The notes beneath the pieces were generated by a model. It did no database searches, had not been told where the DNA came from, and was given only the letters and a program-made list of their open reading frames with translations. A stretch of DNA of 64,000 nt from Knufia peltigerae (Eukaryota; Ascomycota; Eurotiomycetes; Chaetothyriales; Trichomeriaceae), in NCBI GenBank assembly GCA_030247855.1, contig JAPDRN010000144.1:19554-83553 (forward strand), in the 5' to 3' direction. Below, in pieces: positions 15,929-22,609 of this stretch. Made by a program: the position numbers and the translations under genes. Each line of letters opens with the position of its first letter. The first letter of the stretch is position 1.

Positions 15929-16118
15929 CAGCCAGTTCGATTTCCTTGGCGACGGACACGCCATCCTTGGTGATGGTCGGGGCGCCGAAGCTCTTTTCGA
16001 GCACGACGTTGCGGCCCTTCGGGCCGAGGGTAGCCTTGACGGCATTGGCGAGAACGTTGACGCCGCGCACCATGCGCGAACGGGCGTCTTCACCGAAACG
16101 AATATCCTTGGCAGCCAT
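14469..16118 (-). CDS. groEL: Chaperonin GroEL
   Basis: A 549-aa Hsp60 subunit of the double-ring folding chamber, full length. Seen are GPKGRNVVLEKSFG near the N-terminus (nucleotide site), DGTTTATVLAQAL, the LVVNTIRG apical region, and the Gly-Gly-Met tail (GGAGGMGGMGGMGGMDF) that lines the cavity. It is the second gene of the groES-groEL operon, 84 bases after groES, with a SMAG palindrome in that gap. It is expressed from the sigma-32-like promoter upstream of groES. A bidirectional terminator follows. Confidence 0.98.
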
Positions 16119-16134
16119 TGCAGTTACCTCATTG

Positions 16135-16157
16135 GTAGCGCCGGGCCATGCCCGGCG
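16135..16157 (+). repeat. SMAG palindrome between groES and groEL
   Basis: GTAGCGCCGGGCCATGCCCGGCG, a perfect GTAG-class palindrome, lies inside the 84-base groES-groEL gap and therefore inside the operon's mRNA. Such hairpins can alter stability of the two cistrons; this is inference. Confidence 0.85.
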
Positions 16158-16202
16158 GCTGGGTGTTTGGAATCAGGGGTATGAAGCAGGTCGCGCCGAC
16201 GC

Positions 16203-16490
16203 TCAGCCGATGACGGCGAGCACGTCGTCTTCGCGCAGGACCTTGTACTCGACGCCTTCGCTCTTGTACGAGCTGCCGGCGTACTGGCCGTAGATGACCT
16301 TGTCACCGACCTTCAGCGACGGAGCGCGCACGGTGCCGTTGTCCAGCGGCTTGCCCGGGCCCACGGCCACGACTTCACCCTTGGTGGACTTTTCCTTGGC
16401 GGAGTCCGGGATCAGGATGCCACCGGCGGAAACTTCGTCGGCTTCGATCGGCTTGACCACAACGCGGTCGTGCAGCGGCTTGATGCTCAT
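16203..16490 (-). CDS. groES: Co-chaperonin GroES
   Basis: A 95-aa Hsp10 lid protein for GroEL. The family sequence is complete: MSIKPLHDRVVVKPIE, the mobile loop with AGGILIPDSAKEKS that binds GroEL, VVAVGPGKPLDNG and the closing KVLREDDVLAVIG. It is the first gene of the groESL operon. Control is likely dual: a sigma-32 promoter at 16605-16632 and a CIRCE-like element at 16537-16563 in the leader. Confidence 0.98.
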   Translation of the reverse strand: MSIKPLHDRVVVKPIEADEVSAGGILIPDSAKEKSTKGEVVAVGPGKPLDNGTVRAPSLKVGDKVIYGQYAGSSYKSEGVEYKVLREDDVLAVIG

Positions 16491-16536
16491 GTGGGACCTC
16501 TTAAGTTATTGATTGGTCTGAAAAAGTCCGGCGATG

Positions 16537-16563
16537 TTAGCACTCGCACCAGGCGACTGCCAG
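16537..16563. promoter_or_regulatory. CIRCE element (one arm perfect, one degenerate) upstream of groESL
   Basis: Plus-strand TTAGCACTC, nine bases, then GACTGCCAG. The HrcA operator CIRCE is TTAGCACTC-N9-GAGTGCTAA; the left arm is exact, the spacer is exactly nine, and the right arm keeps 6 of 9 positions. It lies between the promoter and groES, the usual CIRCE location. HrcA itself is outside the window. Confidence 0.75.
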
Positions 16564-16604
16564 CAACGCGCGTGAAAAAGCCCGACAGGTCGGGAGCACG
16601 ACAG

Positions 16605-16632
16605 AGATGGAGACCTCCGGAGGCCTTTCAAG
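16605..16632 (-). promoter_or_regulatory. Sigma-32 heat-shock promoter of groESL
   Basis: On the minus strand CTTGAA (16627-16632), a 14-bp spacer and CTCCATCT (16605-16612) fit the sigma-32 pattern CTTGAAA / CCCCATNT. Between it and groES a small stem CCCGA-CCTG-TCGGG followed by CTTTTT (about 16577-16596) looks like a weak terminator or attenuator. The rest of 16633-16842 shows nothing certain. Confidence 0.7.
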
Positions 16633-16842
16633 GCCCGCCCCGAAATTTTTCTCGAGGGCCCCGGTGGCGCTCCGTCACTGCGCGGACGCCTTTATAGGGA
16701 TGCGTCGCGGCAAGCCAAGGGGCAATTCGCGATCATTTGGTGACCGCCGTCGCACTGTCAGATATCTGGCGTTCATTTACGACAAAGTGTCACCGGATCG
16801 GCTTTAGGGTGGCCCGGCATTCCCAATCACAAGGAGTAGTCG

Positions 16843-18633
16843 ATGCGATTGCTGTCCCCGCTCGCCGCCGCCTGCCTGCTGGCCCTGGCTGCCGCGCCGG
16901 CCCAGGCCGAGGTCTTCATCAACGAACTGCACTACGACGACAGCACCGCTGCCGGTGACGTCGGCGAAGCCATCGAAGTGGTCGCCACTGCCGGCGAAGA
17001 CCTGTCCGGCTACCGCCTGTACCTCTACAACGGCAGCAACCCGTCGGCCGCCACGGTCTACGCCAACAACGCGGTGCCGGCCGGAACCGCGACCGGCTGC
17101 GGCAGCGCCACCCTGGCCGTGGTCACCTACCCCAGCAACGGCCTGCAGAACGGTGCCAACGACGGCATCGCCCTGGTCGACGCCAGCGGCAAGGTGGTCC
17201 AGTTCCTCAGCTACGAGGGCGCGATCACGGCCGCCGGCGGCCCCGCTGCCGGCATGACCAGCCAGAACATTCCGGTTGCCGAAACCAACAGCACCTCGGC
17301 GGGCACCTCGCTGCAGCTGACCGGCAGCGGCAGCCAGTACGCGCACTTCACCTGGGCCGAATCGGCCAGGCAGACCTTCGGCAGCTGCAACAACAACCAG
17401 ACCTTCAGTGGCGGCGGCACCCCGGGCCCGAACACGCCGCCGTCGGTGTCCACCACCACGCCGGCACAGGGCAGCAGCACCTTCCCGGCCGCCGCCGACC
17501 TGGAAGTGGTGTTCAGCGAGACGGTCAACCTCGCCAGCGGCGCCTTCGCACTGACCTGCGGCACTTCGGGCAGCGTACCGCTGACCTGGCCGGCCAGCGG
17601 CAAGAGCGTGAAGCTGTCGACCAACACCGCGCTGGTCGCCGGTGAAGCCTGCCGCTTCGACATCCGTGCCGCACGCATCACCGATGCCCAGGGGGCCCGC
17701 CCGGCCGCCGACAGTCGCATTGCCTTCACCGTGGCCAGCACCGGCGGCAATCCCGACCCTGGCAACCCGGGGGTGCCGGCCGGCTACTACTCCAAGGTCA
17801 ATACCAGCAGCTCCAGCCAACTGCGCTGCTCGCTGCATGCCACCATCAAGGGCCATACCGCGTACCCGTACAGCGGTACCGGCACCAGCACCTGGACCAT
17901 CCTGGAGATCGCCGACGAGGATCCAAACAATCCGAACCGGATCCTGGATGCCTACCGGAACCGCAGCTATGCCAAGGTCAGTGACCGCGCGGGAACCGGC
18001 AGTGGCCTGACCTACAACCGCGAGCACACCTGGCCGAACTCGCTGGGCTTTGCCAGCACCACCGGCGACAAGGGCCTGCCGTACGCGCCCTACACCGATA
18101 CCCACATGCTGTACCTGACCGACGCACAGTGGAATGCCGATCGTGGCAACAAGCCGTTCGGCAAATGCGACGCCAACTGCGGCGAGCGCGCCACCGAGGC
18201 CAACAACGGCCAGGGCGGCGGCAACGGCGGCTACCCGGGCAATTCGAACTGGGTACGCACGCCGGATGGCAATGCCGGTACCTTCGAGGTGTGGGGCCAT
18301 CGCAAGGGCGACATGGCACGGGCGGTGATGTACATGGCCATCCGCTATGAAGGTGGCAAGGATGCGGCCACCGGCCAGTCCGAACCGGACCTGGAACTGA
18401 CCGACGACCGCAGCAAGATCGTCAAGACCAGCAGCTCGCCGGCCTACATGGGTCTGCTGTCGACCCTGATCGACTGGCATCTTGCTGATCCGCCGAGCGC
18501 TGCAGAACGTGCCCGCAATGACGTGATCTACAGCTTCCAGGGCAACCGCAACCCGTTCATCGACCACCCCGAGTGGGCCACCCCGGCCCTGTTCACCTCG
18601 GCCAAGCCAGCCACCTGCCAGCTGGCCAACTGA
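16843..18633 (+). CDS. Secreted endonuclease I with lamin-tail and Ig-like domains
   Basis: A 596-aa exported nuclease. It has a signal peptide of about 23 residues (MRLLSPLAAACLLALAAAPAQA), then a lamin-tail domain (VFINELHYDDS..., about 24-185), a Big_5-type Ig-like domain (about 200-305), and a C-terminal endonuclease I domain (EndA/NucM family) with the catalytic YNREHTWPNS motif near residue 390 and the later GHRKGDMARAVMYMA segment. Disulfide-type Cys pairs suit an extracellular enzyme that degrades DNA or RNA. AAGGAG lies 7 bases before the ATG. It probably serves nucleotide scavenging or biofilm DNA turnover. Confidence 0.92.
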   Translation: MRLLSPLAAACLLALAAAPAQAEVFINELHYDDSTAAGDVGEAIEVVATAGEDLSGYRLYLYNGSNPSAATVYANNAVPAGTATGCGSATLAVVTYPSNGLQNGANDGIALVDASGKVVQFLSYEGAITAAGGPAAGMTSQNIPVAETNSTSAGTSLQLTGSGSQYAHFTWAESARQTFGSCNNNQTFSGGGTPGPNTPPSVSTTTPAQGSSTFPAAADLEVVFSETVNLASGAFALTCGTSGSVPLTWPASGKSVKLSTNTALVAGEACRFDIRAARITDAQGARPAADSRIAFTVASTGGNPDPGNPGVPAGYYSKVNTSSSSQLRCSLHATIKGHTAYPYSGTGTSTWTILEIADEDPNNPNRILDAYRNRSYAKVSDRAGTGSGLTYNREHTWPNSLGFASTTGDKGLPYAPYTDTHMLYLTDAQWNADRGNKPFGKCDANCGERATEANNGQGGGNGGYPGNSNWVRTPDGNAGTFEVWGHRKGDMARAVMYMAIRYEGGKDAATGQSEPDLELTDDRSKIVKTSSSPAYMGLLSTLIDWHLADPPSAAERARNDVIYSFQGNRNPFIDHPEWATPALFTSAKPATCQLAN

Positions 18634-18701
18634 CCGCGCAACGCTGCGGTGCACTGCCGTCGCCGGGCCCTGCCCCGGCGACGGCCCTATACTCGACGGT
18701 C

Positions 18702-19040
18702 ATGTCGACCGTCGATCCCGTCCTGCTACTGTTGACCACCTGCCCGGACCGGGCCAGTGCCGAGCGCATCGCGCACGCGCTGGTCGCCGAGCACCTGGCT
18801 GCATGTGTCACTCGCCTGGACGGCGCACAGTCGACGTACCGCTGGCAGGGCGAGGTGACCACCGACGCCGAACTGCAGTTGCTGGTGAAGACCACCGCAA
18901 GCCGTGTCGATGAAGCCATCGCCCGGATCGTCGAACTGCATCCGTATGAACTCCCGGAGTGCATCGCGGTCGAAACCCGGGCCGGCCTGCCGGCGTATCT
19001 GGACTGGATCCGGGCGCAGACCCGGGAGGACACTGATTGA
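18702..19040 (+). CDS. cutA: Divalent-cation tolerance protein CutA
   Basis: A 112-aa protein of the trimeric CutA1 family: LLLTTCPDRASAERIAHALV, EHLAACVTRL, YRWQGEVTTDAELQLLVKTT and HPYELPECIAVE, all conserved. CutA is associated with copper tolerance and, in E. coli, lies next to dsbD, as it does here. The ATG at 18702 is chosen over the upstream open frame. Its TGA overlaps the TTG start of dsbD, so they are coupled. Confidence 0.95.
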   Translation: MSTVDPVLLLLTTCPDRASAERIAHALVAEHLAACVTRLDGAQSTYRWQGEVTTDAELQLLVKTTASRVDEAIARIVELHPYELPECIAVETRAGLPAYLDWIRAQTREDTD

Positions 19041-21427
19041 AGACTCTGTTTGCGCGTGGCGCCGCCTTGTGCGCCCTGTTGTGGCTTTCACTGCCGGCCT
19101 TCGCGCTGGATGAAAAAGATCTGCTGCCGGTGGACCAGGCGTTCGCGCTGACCGCCAGCGCGCCCGAACGTGGCCAGATCCAACTGCAGTTCAAGATCGC
19201 CCCGGGCTATTACCTGTATCGCCACCGCACCACGGTGAAGGCCGATCCGGCCTTCAATGCCGCTGCGCTGCAGATGCCCGCAGGCAAGAAGCATCACGAC
19301 GATTTCTTCGGTGAAGTGGAGACCTACCGCGAGCGCCTGCAGGCCACCCTGCCCGGCGCGCCCACCGATGCCGCTGGCACCATCAGCCTGGAAGTGCGTT
19401 ACCAGGGCTGCGCCGATGCCGGTGTGTGCTACCCGCCGCAGAAGCGCGTGATGCAGGTAACCCTGCCCGGCGCGGGCGGTGCGGCTGCCACGCTGCCGAC
19501 TGCACGCGCCACCGGCGCCAGTGCGTTCAACAACCCGCTGGCTGGCGCCGGCAGTGGCGGTGGCCTGCGGCTGCCGGGCACCAGCAACAGCCAGGCGCTG
19601 CCGCTGCCGTCGGAACAGGCATTCGGCTTCGATGCCATCGCCAGCGATGGCAACACCCTGCTACTGCGCTTCAGCCCGGCACCGGGCTATTACCTGTATC
19701 GCGACCGCACCTCGCTGAAGCTGGAGGGCGGCGCCGGGGTACTGGCCGACAAGCCCCGCTGGCCGGCGGCGCAGTCGCATCGCGACGAGCACTTCGGTGA
19801 TGTGGCGGTCTATTTCAACCAGGTGGAAGTGCCGGTGCCGCTGCGCCGCACCCGCGCCGAGGCGGTCGACAGCACGCTGGTGGTGACCTTCCAGGGTTGC
19901 CAGACCGATGGCATCTGCTACCCGCCGATGACCCGCCGGGTGAAGCTGTCGATCCCCGCCGGCAAGGCCAGCGCCAGCGGCGATGCCTCTGCCGCACGCG
20001 ACGACGTGATCCGCTCGCTGCCGGCTTCGGCCGCTGCCCGCACCCGCGAGGGCGCCAACGGTACGCCGCTGCGCCTGCTTCCGACCGTGCCCAACGACGC
20101 GCCGGCCAACGCCGGTGCTGCCGACGCCAGCAGCGGCGCACGCGATGCCTTCGCCGCCGACGCGCAGCAGGACAATGCACTGCGTACCAAGGCCCCCAGC
20201 CGCGTACCGAAAACCGACAGCTCGCTGCTATGGGTACTGCTGCTGGCGCTGGGCGGTGGCCTTGTACTGAATCTGATGCCCTGCGTGCTGCCGATCCTGT
20301 CGCTGAAAGTGCTGAGCCTGGCGCAGAGCGGTGAAAGCCCCGAGCGCGCCCGCAGCCACGCCATGTGGTACACGCTGGGCGTGCTGGTCGCCTTCGCCGT
20401 GATCGGCGCGCTGATGGTCGGCCTGCGCATGCTGGGCAATGCGGTCGGCATCGGTTTCCAGCTGCAGCATCCCGGCGTGGTCGCGGCGTTGGCCTACATC
20501 ATGTTCGCTGTGGGCCTGAGCCTGTCCGGCGTGTTCACCATGGGCGGCGGCATCGGCAACTTCGGCCAGTCGCTGGCGCGACGCAGTGGCCCGGCCGGCG
20601 ACTTCTTCACCGGCGTGCTGGCCTGCGTGGTCGGTAGTGCCTGCGTGGGACCGTTCTTCGGCCCGGCGGTGGCCTATGCCTTCGTTGCACCGCCGGTGGC
20701 GGCGATGCTGGTGTTCCTGTTCCTCGGCCTGGGCCTGGCCCTGCCGTTCCTGCTGATCGGCTTCGTGCCGGCGCTGGCCCGTCGCCTGCCCAAGCCGGGC
20801 CAGTGGATGGAAACCCTCAAGCACGTGCTGGCCTTCCCGATGTACGCCGCCGCGTTGTGGCTGCTGTGGGTGCTGGGCAAGCAGCGCGGCGTGGATGGCA
20901 TGGCGCTGGCGCTGGGTGGCCTGCTGCTGCTCACCGGCGGCCTGTGGTTGTTCGAGCGCAGCCGCTGGCGCAGCCAGCGCGCGGCCGGGCTGCTGGGCGT
21001 GCTGCTGGTGATCGCCGCGCTGGTACCGGTATGGGGTGTGACCCAGCTGGCACCGCCGGCGCGTGCCGCGCAGGCGAGCAGCGAGAACGTGGTGGAGTAT
21101 TCGCCGCAGATGCTGGACCGCCTGCGCGCCGACAACCGCGTGGTGTTCGTCAACATGACCGCCGACTGGTGCGTGAGCTGCAAGGCCAACGAGCGCGCGG
21201 TGCTGTCGCGCCCGGAGTTCAAGGAACTGCTCAAGCGCACCAACGCGGTGTACATGCGCGGCGACTACACCAATGTGGACCCGCAGATCACCGCGTTCCT
21301 GGATGAGCACAAGGCCGTGGGCGTGCCGCTGTACGTGGTGTACGGCCCGGGCGCACCGCCGACGGTGCTGCCCACCCTGCTGACCCAGGCGCTGGTGGAA
21401 GAAGCGCTGCTGCGCACCGCACGATGA
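19037..21427 (+). CDS. dsbD: Protein-disulfide reductase DsbD with duplicated N-terminal domain
   Basis: A 796-aa inner-membrane thiol reductase that carries electrons from cytoplasmic thioredoxin to periplasmic partners. After a signal peptide there are two copies of the periplasmic alpha domain: copy 1 (about 25-145) has PGYYLYRHRT and QGCADAGVCYPP; copy 2 (about 190-310) has PGYYLYRDRT and QGCQTDGICYPP. Eight membrane helices follow (about 395-640, with NLMPCVLPILSLK and ACVGPFFGP cysteines), then a thioredoxin-like gamma domain with WCVSCK. E. coli DsbD has one alpha domain. The start is a TTG at 19037 with GGGAGG upstream, overlapping the cutA stop. Confidence 0.95.
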   Translation: MKTLFARGAALCALLWLSLPAFALDEKDLLPVDQAFALTASAPERGQIQLQFKIAPGYYLYRHRTTVKADPAFNAAALQMPAGKKHHDDFFGEVETYRERLQATLPGAPTDAAGTISLEVRYQGCADAGVCYPPQKRVMQVTLPGAGGAAATLPTARATGASAFNNPLAGAGSGGGLRLPGTSNSQALPLPSEQAFGFDAIASDGNTLLLRFSPAPGYYLYRDRTSLKLEGGAGVLADKPRWPAAQSHRDEHFGDVAVYFNQVEVPVPLRRTRAEAVDSTLVVTFQGCQTDGICYPPMTRRVKLSIPAGKASASGDASAARDDVIRSLPASAAARTREGANGTPLRLLPTVPNDAPANAGAADASSGARDAFAADAQQDNALRTKAPSRVPKTDSSLLWVLLLALGGGLVLNLMPCVLPILSLKVLSLAQSGESPERARSHAMWYTLGVLVAFAVIGALMVGLRMLGNAVGIGFQLQHPGVVAALAYIMFAVGLSLSGVFTMGGGIGNFGQSLARRSGPAGDFFTGVLACVVGSACVGPFFGPAVAYAFVAPPVAAMLVFLFLGLGLALPFLLIGFVPALARRLPKPGQWMETLKHVLAFPMYAAALWLLWVLGKQRGVDGMALALGGLLLLTGGLWLFERSRWRSQRAAGLLGVLLVIAALVPVWGVTQLAPPARAAQASSENVVEYSPQMLDRLRADNRVVFVNMTADWCVSCKANERAVLSRPEFKELLKRTNAVYMRGDYTNVDPQITAFLDEHKAVGVPLYVVYGPGAPPTVLPTLLTQALVEEALLRTAR

Positions 21428-21984
21428 GGTGGCAACGGCCAGCACTGCTGTGGACAGCGGTGCTGGCTGCCGGGCTTGGCCTGTGGGCCGGCAATCGGCT
21501 GACGCCGCCGCCGGCGGCGCAAAACCCAGCGCCTGCTGCCGTATCACCGCCAGCGTTGCCGATGCTGCACCCCGGTGATCCGCTGCCGGCGCTGGTCCTT
21601 CCCGATGGTGAAGGCAACGCGCAGGATATCCGCGAACGCTTCAAGGGCCGGCCATTGCTGGTCAATGTCTGGGCCAGCTGGTGCGGCCCCTGTGTGGAAG
21701 AAATGCCCGAGCTGGCCCGCTTTGCCGAGGGTCAGGGCACGAGCGGCGTACAGGTGTTGGGCCTGGCGCTGGATACGCCTGACGGCGTGCGCGACTTCCT
21801 GCAGCGGGTGCCAGTGAACTATCTCATAGTGCTCGATACCCCCGGTCCACGCGATGCCAGCGTGCAGTTGGGCAACGCGCAGGGTCTGCTGCCGTACAGC
21901 GTGCTGTTCGATGCGCAGGGCCGGATGGTGAAGGCCAAGCTCGGCCCGTTCGCGCACGGCGAGATCGAAGGCTGGGCGAAGTAG
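21424..21984 (+). CDS. TlpA/ResA-like thioredoxin-fold protein
   Basis: A 186-aa membrane-anchored thiol oxidoreductase. An uncleaved signal or anchor (LLWTAVLAAGLGLWAGNRL) is followed by a Pro-rich linker and an AhpC/TSA-Redoxin-type domain with the active site WASWCGPCVEEMPELARFA near residue 83. It starts as ATGA on the dsbD stop, so the DsbD reductase and this periplasmic thioredoxin are coupled, and it is a likely electron acceptor from DsbD. A role in cytochrome c maturation is possible. Its TAG stop forms part of GTAG at the edge of the inverted repeat. Confidence 0.88.
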   Translation: MRWQRPALLWTAVLAAGLGLWAGNRLTPPPAAQNPAPAAVSPPALPMLHPGDPLPALVLPDGEGNAQDIRERFKGRPLLVNVWASWCGPCVEEMPELARFAEGQGTSGVQVLGLALDTPDGVRDFLQRVPVNYLIVLDTPGPRDASVQLGNAQGLLPYSVLFDAQGRMVKAKLGPFAHGEIEGWAK

Positions 21985-21993
21985 GGTCGGCAG

Positions 21994-22495
21994 GGCTGCG
22001 CCCTGCACCTGCAGATGCTTTCAAGCAACAGCAACAGCCGAAGCAACGGCAACAGCGGGCTTCCGTGGGATCGCGGGGCGGTGTCGGAGTGCGGGGACGC
22101 CGCAAGTACGTCCCTGTAGGCTTGGCAGCCGCATCCATGCGGCTGACACCCCGCACTCCGACACCGCCCCACCTCTGACAGATTTCCATGATCTGGTGCA
22201 TCCACGCCGTGCGTGGATGAATCTCTGTCAGATATCGACATTACTCTGGGGTCAGATCCGTTTCCCTACGGAAAACGGATCTGACCCCATGCCATTCCGA
22301 CAGATCGCGGAAATCTGTCGAAGGCGGGGTGGGTCCGGTCGCGGGGGCGTGAGCCGCATGGATGCGGCGACCGAGCTTACATGGACGTACTTGCAGCGGC
22401 CCCCGCCACCGGACCCACCCGGCCTCCCCTCAGGAATCCAGCTTCGGCTGTTGCTCCGGCCGTTGCCGTTGCCTCTGCGGGTGCAGGGCGCAGCC
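21994..22495. repeat. 502-bp nested inverted repeat of composite intergenic elements
   Basis: The whole 625-bp gap holds two inverted copies of a roughly 250-bp module meeting at about 22246. Paired arms are 21994-22014/22475-22495 (20 of 21), 22030-22044/22441-22455 (15 of 15) and 22177-22187/22309-22319 (11 of 11). Inside each half is an element with its own long arms: 22075-22096/22149-22170 (22-bp perfect) and 22327-22348/22399-22420 (22 bp, one mismatch), around a shared core (GCAAGTACGTCC..., GCCGCATCCATGCGGC). A 16-bp hairpin GGGGTCAGATCCGTTT (22248-22263) / complement (22273-22288) lies near the centre, and a SMAG-like palindrome at 22200-22219. No gene is visible. Confidence 0.85.
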
Positions 22496-22512
22496 TTGCC
22501 GGCAAACCCTCC

Positions 22513-22562
22513 TTGACCGCAGCGGCCCGGGACCCGGAGAATTACGAGATTAATTCTCATTT
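22513..22562 (+). promoter_or_regulatory. Promoter with Fur box upstream of the PepSY/flavoreductase gene
   Basis: A possible -35 TTGACC (22513-22518) and -10 GAGAAT are 18 bp apart. Overlapping and following is ATTACGAGATTAATTCTCAT (22541-22560), an imperfect palindrome whose strand-complement reads ATGAGAATTAATCTC, close to Fur boxes of xanthomonads (AATGAGAATNATTCTCATT). It lies 50 bases before the ATG at 22610 and implies iron repression. Confidence 0.72.
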
Positions 22563-22609
22563 GCTGTTGCGCAGGATGCGGGCGGCAGCCTCGACGGCCC
22601 TCGATCCCG

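Noticed and set aside
14355..16184. 609-codon plus-strand ORF opposite groEL
   Set aside because: It is antisense to a complete groEL gene; its residues are Asp/Gly/His/Val-rich as expected from complementary GC-rich codons.
16577..16596. Functional Rho-independent terminator upstream of groES
   Set aside because: Only a 5-bp stem with short T run; kept as a remark, not as a feature.
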